From Gliomastix tumulicola (lineage: Eukaryota; Ascomycota; Sordariomycetes; Hypocreales; Bionectriaceae), in assembly GCA_001599755.1 (NCBI GenBank), contig BCHX01000004.1, positions 4,030,001-4,094,000 on the forward strand: a stretch of DNA of 64,000 nt, in the 5' to 3' direction. Of this stretch, positions 20,855-32,295 are shown in pieces. Under the pieces are notes generated by a model. That model worked only from the letters and a program-made list of their open reading frames with translations. It made no database searches and had not been told where the DNA came from. The translations under genes and the position numbers were made by a program. Position 1 is the first letter of the stretch, and every line of letters starts with the position of its first letter.

Positions 20855-23059
20855 TTAGTCAGCAATCATCCCTGGGAGGCCGATGTGAATGGCGCCAAAC
20901 GGAATCGCCAACTCTGCATCCTCCTGTCGCACCGACACTGCTTTGTTGGTCGCGAGAGAGAGAATGTGCATGAATGCCTGCGCAGCGACTTGTTTGCTGT
21001 GAGCACCAGGCTGAAAAAGCTGCTCGAACATGACCCAGCGACGGCCTCGCGCGTCGGTCTCGTGCTGGTCCTTGCTTTGCTCAATGGCATATTGGAGGAA
21101 CTGCTGGCTAGCCGTGTTGAGACTGCTCATCTGGGACTCATTACCAGGCAAAAATGGGGGTCCACCGCCCTCCAACTCGTTCTAGGAGTTGGCCAAGGGG
21201 AAATGACCGCCCAAGTCCTCCATGCCATGGTCGCCAGGGTCGGAATGGCGCTCGATGGAGTGGACGACGCTGCCCAGACGACCAGGCAGCGGGCTTGGCT
21301 TCTTTGCGCTCCCACGCACGGAGGAACCAGGAACGACGGAACCAGCGCGGGACCAAGGCATCATGGTGGATGAGTGATGGTCAGCCATGGCTCTAGCCTC
21401 GTCCATGCCCATTTCTGGACCAATGTCCTCGGGGATCAATGGGTTGCCCTCTGAGCCGTGGAGGAAGCGCTCGACTTCTGCGTCGTCATGCTTTGGATGT
21501 TTGGCTTTTCGAGTCTCGTCGTTTTCATCCTCGTCGTCGGCAAATGCTGCGGATCGACCGCGACGACGGCCTTTGGCTGATGCTCTTTGGCCGGTGGCAT
21601 CCACCCCGAAGAGGCTCGCTCTAAGAATGTCGCCAGAAAATTCATGCGCCAAGGGAAGAACAAGCTGCGCCTCGGCATCGAAAGCGATGCCGACATCTGC
21701 TATGCCATTGCCAAAGACCAAGGCGGCGGCAATTTGCTTTGCTTGAGCGAGGGGGTTAATCTTGCGGCGCTTGCGTTGAGCATCCATGTTTTGCAGGTAG
21801 TTTGCCATCCGCGCCTTCAATTCGATCCGTGGGAGGATGTCTTGCGTATCAAGCATGGCATTTGCCTTGCGACGGCGGCCACGGCGATTCGGGGCAGCCA
21901 CCTTCTCAGACTCTGTCGATTGAGGCTCTGATGACTCTGAACCCACAGGTTGGATCGAGGCTTGTTCGGGTGCCTGATTGACTGGAAATGCTTCGGCGTG
22001 GGGAAGTGCCGCTTCCTCACCAACAACGAAGGGTTCGGCGTCATTTCCACTCCCGAATGGAACGGTATGCCCCGAGACTACCTGGTCATTCGACAGACCA
22101 GGTAGGGGAGGAAGTTCGGGTTCTTCGCCAAATATCCCAATCATATTTCCGTTGACATCAATTTCCAGTTCAATGCCTAGCCGCTCATCGTCGCCGAATA
22201 GGTTCAAGTCGCTCGCTTCGGCCCCAGGAAACTGTATCGGTTTGTATGGAGCTGGACTGTGGCCGAAGTTGAGCAGTCCGATGCTGCCGTGGGAGGAATC
22301 GGGCAGGTTGATGCTCATGTTGGAAGCGTTTTTGGCTGAAGAAGCACTATGCTGACTGGCAAGAGGCGTGAACTGGGAATACCCCTTGTGGCTTGATGTC
22401 TGAGTGTTTAAGACGGCATCCAAATCCCAGTCAAGCAGGTCCAACTTTGGCAAGGCCGCCATAGGGTCAAAGGCAGGATCGTCATCGAGCGTGATGAGAT
22501 GAAGTCTGCAGAGGGAGCTTTGTTAGCATTCCTATCTCTCTATGATGCATTCATTTCAGGACAACGAGGACGAGGGCTGAAAGATGCTCACTTTGTCTTG
22601 CCCGCTTCAGGATCAAGTTCGCTCTGATGCAAACCTCTAAAATAGGAGAGCATATCGGATCGGCACCTCTCTGCGTCCGTCAAGACATAGGCGCATTGCT
22701 GCGAGAAGACTCGTGAGACACCATAGAGCAGATTGCCCTGCAGACGGAGGGCAAGCGGTGCTTCAGGATGGATGATCTTGTCGCACGCCTTGGGAACGTC
22801 GACCTCCTGGATGGCCTTACGAGAAAGCCTCTTCTGTGAGTTCTTGCCGATAGTCGCGGCGAGCCTGTGCTTCATTAGCATATGCATTGTCAAGGGACAA
22901 TGTCGAGGCTGGGGCGCGGGCCAGCCAGGGCAGACACGTACCAAATGGTGGCCACGCCGTACTGGCCATCAGTAAGGACTATATCTTGGTCAGAAAGGGG
23001 TCAAGGGACTTGGAGGGTTCCACAAAGCTGTAAGACATACTCTCGTGGCTGTAAAACAT
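20855..23059 (-). CDS. REC8: meiotic cohesin kleisin REC8 (in-frame TAG or an extra intron)
   Basis: Alpha-kleisin that closes the cohesin ring in meiosis. Exons are 23059-23041 (19 nt), 22978-22942 (37 nt), 22864-22592 and 22505-20855. The first two tiny exons rebuild MFYSHEILTDGQYGVATIW, followed by LAATIGKN and RKAIQEVDVPKACDKII, the Rec8-type N-terminus that binds SMC3. The C-terminal winged helix (AAQAFMHILSLATNKAVSVRQEDAELAIPFGAIHIGLPG), which binds SMC1, is also present. The middle is Ser/Pro-rich and acidic, as expected for a separase-cleaved linker. The last exon contains one in-frame TAG at 21184-21182, with the same frame continuing to the true end. Either the stop is real, giving a protein that lacks the C-terminal domain, or a 138-nt intron (21319-21182, GTGCGT...CTAG, phase 0) removes it. 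Mitotic Rad21 has a different N-terminus, so REC8 is preferred. Confidence 0.82.
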
Positions 23060-24125
23060 CACGAAGATGTACGCACGGAGGCGACCGAGCAGCTCCTGCA
23101 CCCAGGCTTGACGATGAGACGAGCAGGGGCAGGGCAAAACGAAGCTGGTAATGATACTACAAGGAGATTATTGAAAGGGCGAGTCAGTCTCGATGGCGAA
23201 GGGTGTGAGCGTTGGCGGGCGATTGTGAAAGGGGTGATACGCAACTCGCAACCTCGTGAAGGGATGCGAAGGAAATGCATCGAGAGGAAAGTCAAAACGC
23301 GAGGAAGACTTCTACTGTCACGCGACGCAGACGCGTTTTGGGATCCGCCTCATTTTCTGCCATGATGGGCAGGAAAGCCGGATGAACTTTAGGGGGCCTT
23401 GCTTTATCGTCAGTGGTTGACGGGTGAGTTACAGTTGGTCATGAGACGAATTTCCCGCTGGAAGGTCCTGACCGCCTTTGAGCTCCTGCCTCGCACCTCA
23501 AAAATTCAGCAACACTTCCACATTGGGCATGCTCGATTGTTGAAGCTATAAAGCCATTGTCCGAGCATTCATGTCATATTTGATGCCCCTCATCTCAGAT
23601 TCTATTCACCACCACTCCGCATCCTTTGTCCCTGATGCTGAGCCTCATCGTGGTAAGGCTCCGGTTGTCGGAGCTTCAGGTAAGCAACCATCGTATTGTT
23701 CCACTCCTGCCGAGCGTTCGCAAGGATCTCTAAAGGATCCCGTTCATAGGAGGAGGGCTAGAGACGCCGTATAGTCGTGACTAACCGGAGAAGCAAAGGC
23801 AGCTCTGACTCTTAGCTATACACCCGGATGGATTGTCTGAGACAAATAGAGCACGTTTCACCGACTTGGACAAGTGCTTCCAATTGTATGCATGCTTCGG
23901 TCTTGACAGTGGGTCGATCTCCATGATGCCCAATCGCATCATTACTACCTACCCGTCTAGGATGACAGAATGTGGATTGATTGGTCTCGTATTGGTCTCG
24001 ATGCTGTCGCAAGGCGATGATATAACAGAACTGGCTTACCCCGCAGACTGCGAGACCGTGAAATCGTGAATTCAACTCTCGCCACCACGCAACAAAGAAA
24101 ACACTTGGATAAGTACTACGCTCGC
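23060..24125. other. divergent intergenic region
   Basis: About 1.07 kb between the divergent REC8 and PLP-enzyme genes. Open frames here (for example 23045-23365 and 23571-23774) have no family features. The 60 nt before the downstream ATG stay open in its frame without another ATG. No repeat or RNA gene seen. Confidence 0.45.
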
Positions 24126-25647
24126 ATGGACTTTGGACTAACAATGCTGGACCCGGTATTATCTTTGAGAGGAGGGACGACGGTGGCTTCGATTAATCGG
24201 CCATGGAGATTCGCGACCAAGCCTACGTATCACCCAGACACGAATCCCGATGGTCTCATCTCATTTGGCATGGCCGAGAACGTGAGCACCGGGAAATTCC
24301 CCCGATGGCTTGTACCAGCATAAGACTGAGACCAATGCTGACAAGGAATTCGATAGCTTCTCGTAACGGATGAGCTCGCCGAATATGCAACCAAGAATGT
24401 AAGAGACAGGTGCGGGCCATAGCGTGAATCTCCTCATACTTACACACTCGCTCAGTTCAAACCCACACCGGATCTCTTCGTGTACCGCGGTGCCAACTCG
24501 GAAACAGCTGGATTCACCAAGTTACTTGCCGAACACGTCAACGAGTACCTGCAGCCTCACGTGCCCATCTTGCCGGACCACGTTCGGGTGTCCAACTGCG
24601 CCTCCACGATGCACGATGTCCTCGCATGGGCGCTGGCAAATCCCCAGGACGCCTTCCTTGTCAGCCGGCCTTCCTATGGACGCCTTGAACTCGACTTCTT
24701 CAATAAGGCGGGTGTTACCGTCGAGTATGCGGACACATCGCCCGAGAACTGCTTCGATGAAGATGTGGTGGACAAGTTCGAAGCTGCTGTGAAGGACGCT
24801 ACGTCGAGAGGCGTCAAGATCAAGGCGCTTTTCATTATCAACCCCCACAATCCTCTGGGTTTGTCCATGGCCCTCGTTCTTGATCGATTCAACCGGAATG
24901 CTGACGGGTCACACAGGCAAGTGCTATCCAAGGCAGACTCTGGTGAACATCCTCGACTTCTGCGAAAGGCACCAGATTCACCTCATCAGCGATGAGATAT
25001 ATGCCTGCTCCGTTTTCGATTCTGGTGAAGACGCAGTCCCGTTTACATCCATTCTTTCCATCCCTGTTGATAGGCACATCGACCCAAGTCGGCTCCATGT
25101 CATCTATGGTCTCAGCAAGGACTTTGGGGCTGCAGGCCTGCGAATTGGTGCTGTAGTCACTCGAAGCAAGAGCTTGCTGGCGGCCGTTGATGCTGTGACA
25201 CGTTTCTCCAGTGCCTCCGGACCAAGTCTAGCCTTTGGAAAGCTCTTGCTTGCTGATCGAGATTGGGTTCACTCCTTCGTGGACCGCAACAAGGCGACGC
25301 TGGCTGCCGCGTACAAACATGTTACTACCGCCCTCAAGGAAATCGGCGTGAAGTATATCAGGGGAGGCAACGCCGGGTTCTTCGTCTACATCGACTTGTC
25401 ACCATTTCTGCCCGACCATCGCGTCCCTGAGTTCGAGCTGGCTGATAGACTCCAGAAAGCAGGTGTCTTCCTGCACCCCTGCGAGGAGCATGCCCCGGAG
25501 CCCGGGTGGTTCCGGCTCGTCTTTACCCAGGATCCCAGAGGAGTCACAGAGGGGATCAAACGGTGAGTGGCTTTCTTGCTATACACGACACTGTATTCAC
25601 TGACAGTGTTTCCTAGGATTCAATCTGTGCTTTCCAAGAGTTCTTAA
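24126..25647 (+). CDS. ACC-synthase-like PLP-dependent aminotransferase/lyase (fold type I)
   Basis: 425 residues in five exons: 24126-24281, 24357-24398 (42 nt), 24456-24858, 24917-25562 and 25617-25647. A pyridoxal-phosphate enzyme of the class I/II aminotransferase fold, closest in pattern to fungal proteins labelled 1-aminocyclopropane-1-carboxylate synthase-like. Seen are the N-terminal NPDGLISFGMAEN motif, NPHNPLG (Asn198), SDEIYA (Asp226, Tyr229) and the Schiff-base lysine in GLSKDFG (Lys268), followed by GLRIG. All PLP ligands are intact. The substrate cannot be assigned: fungal relatives include transaminases and C-S lyases, and few make ACC. No biosynthetic cluster surrounds it; the neighbours are REC8 and a SNF2 protein. 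It has no targeting peptide, so is probably cytosolic. Confidence 0.85.
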
Positions 25648-27216
25648 GGATGGGTCGAGGGAGTTTCTTGGGCAAATATCTTAAGACTCTGCATGCGAAA
25701 TACGTACCTCTTCAATTCTACTACTACTAGTAGTACTTGAGAATTTTCCTTGTCCCTCCATCGCAGCTTTCTGCGATGTGACATTTATGACCACGGATAT
25801 GACCTCGAAACGGGGCTGGTATCACACAGGCATCCCGCTTTCTATCGGGGAGAGTCTGCGCCGCTGCTATGTGGATTTGTGGTTACACGCAATATGCATG
25901 GAGCCCTGACCTGGTCTTGCGGGCGGCAAGGCAGCCGTATTGGGTCGTGAGCTTGTCGCTAAGGTAGTGACAGCGGGTAGCTGCTGTGAATCGTGATGCG
26001 ACGGATATTGACCGACTAATCTGCATTCTCGGTCATGACATCTCCACGCACTCCTGCTGGCTTTGTCAAACATGGCGCATGCGAGTCAGCAACACTGGGA
26101 GCTGAATAGCGCATATGGAGGGCGAACCGCGCCCAAATCCGTGATGAAATGATGAGTTGGCCCGGGCAGGCCGACGAGGTCACCGAAGCCCCACCATGGA
26201 CACCCGGCGTTGATCATGCCAGCCTCACTTACGAGTATGCAGAATTCCAAATATGTGTGTGTGTTGGACTTGGTGGCCTCCGGGGGGGGGGGGCCAGATC
26301 GTGATCCCACGGGCTGTCGCCGGGCGCCTTGGAGGGCGCGGACTAAAACAAAGCCCGCCTTAGCTCTTTGTAAGGCATCAAGGCGGAATAGTTCCAATGT
26401 TTCCCATGGAAACCTGAATAAAGGCGCCCTGACCCCATCACACATGGAAGGCGTCCCCTCCACCAACAAATGAAGGAAGCTTGGTACTGTACATTGTTGC
26501 CCGACGGTCACTCCCAAGGCACCCCCTTGTCCTCACCGGACGCTAGCGTGAAATAAGCGATCCCGTCTTTAACTGAACGATAAATTTAGCAGAACGGATG
26601 GAACGAGAGAGACACCGACAAATCCGCAACTCAGCGGCTGCTGTCCCTTCCAAGTAGGTATTCTCAACGCAGTAGGTTACCTTAGTGACTCAAGTTGGGA
26701 GAGTGTCAAGTAAGTACAGGTACAAGGCGTCCTGGCGACCCACCCCAACCACACCTTAGGGACAGCTGCAGGCAACCGCCGGTTTGCCTCGCACCTTCCC
26801 TTCGATGAGGCTGAGGGCAGATTCCCGCAATCTGATTCGAGACAAGGGTCCTGGCCGACCCACTTGCCTGCGTTTATCAGGCTCACACCATCGGACGCGA
26901 CAACACGGCTTCACGCTCCCATTGCACACGCCCCAGCCTCCAAAAACGCAATATTTGCACTCTTGTCTCACTCTCCTCTGTCCCGTCCGCCAATCGATGA
27001 CTCCATCATAAGTGCATGAGTGGAGAGGTATCCTGCAGCCAACCCCGCGACCAGCCCGGCCCAGTCCACCCCCTTGCGCCTTCGCGTGGCTTTGTTGGCC
27101 GTCCTAGCCTCCCATTTGTGCACTCAAGGGGGAGGACACATCTCACCGACCCAACCATCTCGCCTCACCATCCATGTCTAGTCCGCCTGTGCTGCAGCGG
27201 ATGGGCCTAGAGCAAG
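25648..27216. other. gene-free stretch upstream of the SNF2 gene
   Basis: No supported gene. It holds the 3' UTR of the PLP enzyme, a 12-base G run at 26282-26293, and several short stop-bounded frames without codon bias. The last 200 bases are rich in C and pyrimidines (CCACCCC, CTCACC) and probably form the promoter of the next gene. Confidence 0.5.
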
Positions 27217-30200
27217 ATGGCTTCCCTGGAGGAAATCGAGAATTTGCAGGACGAGCTGATGCTCCAACAAGTCATGCTGAGTTCCATAGAAGGGGATCCA
27301 GCGGACGACTTGGAGGAGGATCGCAGACAGAGGCGTGAAGAAATCGCAGAGCTCAAAAGGCAGATAGCATTGCTGAAGCGCCAGAGGCCCAGCGCCGTAC
27401 AACAAGACATTTCAGGTAGGTCGACGCGGCGTGCTCCTGTGAATGGATGCATGGTCCAGTTGGGTCGGCTGACAGGGGTTGCACAGCAGATCAAGGCAAT
27501 ATACGAGATGCATATGCACACACACCAACACCAGAGCTGTCACCAGGTAAGAATATGCTGAGTGGGAGAGATCCGTGGGCAGACACCCCGTGCGGTACTG
27601 CACATTTATGGCCCGCCCTGTCCAGTGTCTCAAATGCCGTTTTAGCCAACCACATCGCATCATGTTCACTGTATTCGCCCCCAACTCGAGACCTTGGACT
27701 AGACCTGCACTTCACAACCCACCATTTCCTTACCTCCTACATAATCCGTCTTCATCCCCTCATCAATCCCGTTTTGCTCTACGATATCCTCACCTCCATG
27801 TTATCTTGCGCTCAGAACAGCATCACCCCCACCTAGCATCACGGCGACATTGCGATATTGTTGGGGGCATATCTTTCACCTTCGCGATGGATCCTCCGGA
27901 CTTCACCTTCTGGAACTTTCCTCCCCCGTATGATGAGGCTTTGCCATTTCTGACCTTTGATTACCTAGCGCAAGACCAGCAGCAGATCCCTCTACCTGCG
28001 CCGCCTCACATGGATCCGGAGTCGATGGGTCTATACGATGACGCTTTTGCGGAAGGGTCGCATGCAACACCCCAGGGCCGCAAGCGCAACTTTGACTCAA
28101 CCAGCCTTGATGTCTTTGGCGGCGACAACAAGTCCCGAAGAACGACTCCAGTCCGCAACAACAACGTCGAAGATGCAGATGCGCCCTGGTCGTCCAGTCA
28201 TGGCAGCAGCAGAACCATTGACTATATTGACCTGACCGCTTGGTGCGTACGATCTATGGATAACGAAACCGCGTTTATTGAGCCCATAAGCTGATGCTTT
28301 ACCTAGCGATGATGACATCGACCCCGTTGCCATTGTACTTCAACGTCAAGCCGAAGAGAGGGCCCAAATGCAGCGCGAGCAGCAGCAGTCTGACAGAGCC
28401 CTGGCCTTGAGAATGAGCCAAAGCTCAGAACAACAACCTGCATCTCAGCCTTTAGCTGTCGATCCGGCCGAGCCCAATGCTTTTAACAGAATCATGGCGT
28501 CCCAGAGACTGAATTCACAGCAATTGCCGCCAAGCAACCCGTTTCACGTTCTTGGCAGCAGCCCAGAGCAGCCTGTCGATGCAGCATCAGCCTGGGCCAA
28601 CGTGATGCCTGGCTCCTACGATTCCAGCTGGGACCAAGTACCAGCTAACCCGCAGCATGCGTTTCAGGGCGGCGATTTTTCACAATTTGTGCTGCCTAGT
28701 TCAAATCCTGGCGGCATATCTGGGAACGTGAGCTCGTCTGTTCAATCAATGTCGCCTGCGGAGATCAGTACAGTATTCAGTATCGGCACCGTGCCAACAC
28801 CCAATCAATATGGGGAGTCTTCATCCGCGGGCCAGCTCCAGTCTACTGCAGGCAACGGGTTCGAAACTCTCTCCCAGATCATCAATCGAACCAACAGTTA
28901 CGACTTTGTCAATGGCGTGGATGCGCTTGGGAACCGACTTCCTGCCGAGATTCATGATTACGTGAATCATGTCGTTCATGATTCCAAATTGGATGAAAAA
29001 GAGATTGACGATCTCTTAGCCAACATTCGACCCGACATGGCTATACCAGAGACAAACCGTGCTGGTACTCCAGAGGGTCTTAAGGGGGCCCTCTACCGCC
29101 ACCAGGAAATTGCTCTCACTTGGATGAAGGACATGGAAGAAGGCACGAACAAGGGAGGGATACTGGCCGACGACATGGGCCTAGGCAAGACGATATCAAT
29201 GCTGGCACTCATTCTGTCCCGACCGGCCAAGTCGAAGCCGAAGGTAAAATTTGATGCGCCGACTTTACTTTCTGTTTGCGATGCTAACGAATTGGTAGAC
29301 AAACCTGATCATTGGTCCCTTGTCTCTCCTGAAGCAATGGGAAGAAGAGATTTCATCCAAGGTCAAAGGCACGCACAGGCTATCCGTCTTCGTTTACCAC
29401 GGTAGCAAGAAGAACAACATCAGCACTGATGATTTGCTCAAATACGACATTGTTCTCACTACCTACATGACCCTTGCTGCTCAGCACAAGCGACTCACGG
29501 CCATGTACAAGGAAGCGAAGGACACGGGCAGACAAATTGACTTCAACAGCAAGGCGGTCATCACTCGAATCCCCCTCCTGCAGCCAAGGGCCAGGTTCTA
29601 TCGCATCATCCTCGACGAGGCGCAGTGCATCAAGAATGTAAAGACCCAGTCAGCACAAGCTGTGCATGGACTCCGAGCGACATACAGATGGTGCCTGTCG
29701 GGAACACCGATGATGAACAGCGTCGAAGAGCTGTACTCCTTGATCCATTTCCTCAAAATCAAGCCATATAGTGCCTGGCATCATTTCAAGAATGTAAGCA
29801 CGAATTCACCCCGGGATCCCCTCGAGTCCTTGAACTGACGCTCCCTTAGCATTTCGGTATTCTTTTCGGTAAAGGGGGAGAGTACACGCAGACAAAGGCA
29901 ATGGGCCGCCTTCGAACAGTCCTCAAGGCGATAATGCTACGTCGCAAGAAGGATTCAACCATAGACGGCAAACCCATCCTGCGACTGCCTCCAAAGACAG
30001 AACGCGTCATCCATGTTGAACTCAGCTCAGACGAGCGATCATTCTACAATACGCTCGAGAACAAGTCTAAGGTCATATTCAACAAGTACCTGCGAGAGGG
30101 CAGTGTTGGCAAGCATTACACCAACATTCTTGTTTTGCTCCTCCGCCTGCGACAAGCTTGTTGCCATCCTCACCTGAATCTCGACGTCGAGGATGCGCTC

Positions 30201-31571
30201 ACGAACTTGGGCGAAGATATGCTTCGCATGGTAAAGGAACTTGATCCCTCCATCGTCTCGAGAATCAAGGAGACGGAGCTTTTTGAGTGTCCAATCTGTT
30301 ACGACCCAGTTCAATCACCATGTTTCTTCATTCCTTGCGGTCATGATAGCTGCAGCTCATGTCTCGCAAGTCTGGTGGACACCAGTCTCGCCCAGAGCAT
30401 CCACGCAGGTAATGCAGACTCTGGAAGCGCAGTCGCAAACTGCCCAGTTTGCCGTGGACAGTTCGACCCTACCAAATGTTTCACTCTAGAGGCATTCCAG
30501 AAGGTCCACGACCCAGAGAAAGTCAAGCAGGAGGTTGACGAGGGAGGAGACGGCGAAGATGAAGAGGATGGCTACTCATCATCTGACAGCGCTTCCGACT
30601 CATTTGAGAGTGATGATGATGATGATGATGGTAGCGATGAAGTCGACCAGAAAGGGAACCTCAAAGACTTCATTGTCTCTGATGATTTCAAATCTGAAGA
30701 TGAGGATGAAGGCGACGACGACGACGACGACGATGATGAAGACGAGCTCAAGCCTCTCATGGACCTAGAGGAGTTTAAGCCGCTTCTTAAGTCGGAGGAT
30801 GAGTCTAAGTTGCTGCTGAAGGCGGAGGACGAGGAGTCTGCCATGCCTATGGAAGCTGCTGAAGCCAAAGAACGTCGGAAGAGGGCAAAGAAAGCCAAGC
30901 GCAAGGGCAAAGGCAAGAAAAAGGCTGAGGATATCACGGCCGATGTCAAGCCTTCCATGCTCAAGTCCCTGCGTAAAGACGCAGTCAAGAACAAGGCTGC
31001 ATTCAAGAAGTACATGGCATATCTGCACAAAACTTGGCTTCCCTCGGCCAAAGCTGCCGAATGCCTGGATCTCCTTGAACAAATCCAGAACTCTGGCGAA
31101 AAAACCATCGTCTTCTCTCAGTGGACTCTTCTCCTCGACTTGATCCAAGTCGGTATGAAGCATGGAAACTTCGCACACGAACCGGTTCGCTACGACGGTG
31201 GCATGTCCGCGAAGGATCGAAATGATGCTGCCACCAAGTTCAGACAAAGCAGCACGGCCAATGTCATCCTCGTCTCTCTCAAGGCGGGCAATGCTGGCCT
31301 GAATCTCGCCGCTGCATCCCGTGTCATCATACTCGACCCATTCTGGAATCCCTACATCGAAATGCAGGCCGTTGATCGGGCTTACCGAATCGGGCAGCAA
31401 CGAGAAGTGCAAGTCTACCGAATTCTCAGCAAGGAGACGGTTGAAGACCGTATCCTCGGCCTCCAAGAAAAGAAGAAGTCCATGATTGAGTCTGCCATGG
31501 ACGAGAATGAAGGTCGGAAGATCAGTCGTCTCACTGTTGGTGAGCTCAGATACCTCTTCAACGGCGATTGA
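27217..31571 (+). CDS. ULS1: SNF2-family translocase with RING finger (ULS1/RIS1 type, SUMO-targeted)
   Basis: The firm part has exons 27887-28242, 28307-29243, 29299-29793 and 29850-31571, giving 1169 residues from the ATG at 27887. An upstream exon 27217-27415 (phase 1) codes a coiled-coil N-terminus (MASLEEIENLQDELMLQQ) like those of fungal homologues. It can join in frame through an acceptor at 27836, possibly via a small exon 27487-27546; I include it with less certainty. Motifs are DMGLGKT (ATP binding), DEAQ, GTPMMN, a C3HC4 RING between the helicase lobes (CPICYDPV...CGHDSCSSC...CPVCR), a Lys-rich and acidic linker, and the C-terminal lobe ending QAVDRAYRIGQ. A hydrophobic-acidic motif (IDYIDLTACDDDIDPVAIVL), split by intron 28243-28306, resembles SUMO-interacting motifs. 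By family it is a nuclear DNA translocase and candidate SUMO-targeted ubiquitin ligase acting on chromatin-bound proteins. Confidence 0.88.
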
Positions 31572-32295
31572 ACACACTCATCAGTGGGCATTTCTGCCTG
31601 ATGAGCATGGAAAAGCTTGCTATGAACTTCTGCGTATTTGCTTTCCTTGCATCTCATGATTCTCAGATGTCCCTTTTTCTGGGGTCTTTTCCCTTGTAAA
31701 AGACCCTTGTACTTCCTTGTCAATTCTTCCTTCCGTTTTTCATCGAGACTTAGAGAATCATCCCGCTAGGGGTTTGCGAGTATGTATGGCGTTGGGTCAG
31801 TTGTTTCATGTATTGGTCTTTTGGAAGATGACTTATGGATTATGTTGTTGGCTCTTTTCGCCTGTTATTATTTTTTTTCCTTTTGAGTTTTGTTGTTTGG
31901 TCGCCCCCTGGATCCCTTCGTGCTCCCGCGAGTCGAGGACGCCGAAGAGCTAGAATTGACGAGTCTGTGATCAGGCCAGGACTCGTCATTAGACAAGAGG
32001 ATGTAGCTGGTGGTACAGAAAAGTCCGGTTTACTAAGGCAATATCAGAAACTGCGTATGCACTTATCCCAAGTTGCCAGCTGGCTGCTAAGTTTCCGTGA
32101 TAATCTAGTCCTATGCAGCTTGTACTTGTGTATGTGTGTGAATCATTACTATCGTAAAAATCTAATGTCCCTTGTGTCGCTACTCGTGAGGTAGCGAGGC
32201 CTCGGCGCTCCGATTTCAAACCTAGGCGTCCCGCCAACGAACATGGAGAGCCTCCGACCTCCCATTGTGAAGCCCGGACGACTGGAGGACACATT
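31572..32295. other. convergent 3' regions
   Basis: Between the ends of the SNF2 gene (+) and MED17 (-). T-rich patch at about 31855-31900 and several TGTATG-like elements. No gene seen. Confidence 0.5.

Noticed and set aside
24126..31571. Secondary-metabolite cluster around the PLP enzyme
   Set aside because: Neighbours are a meiotic cohesin gene and a chromatin translocase; no backbone synthase, oxidoreductase or transporter is nearby.
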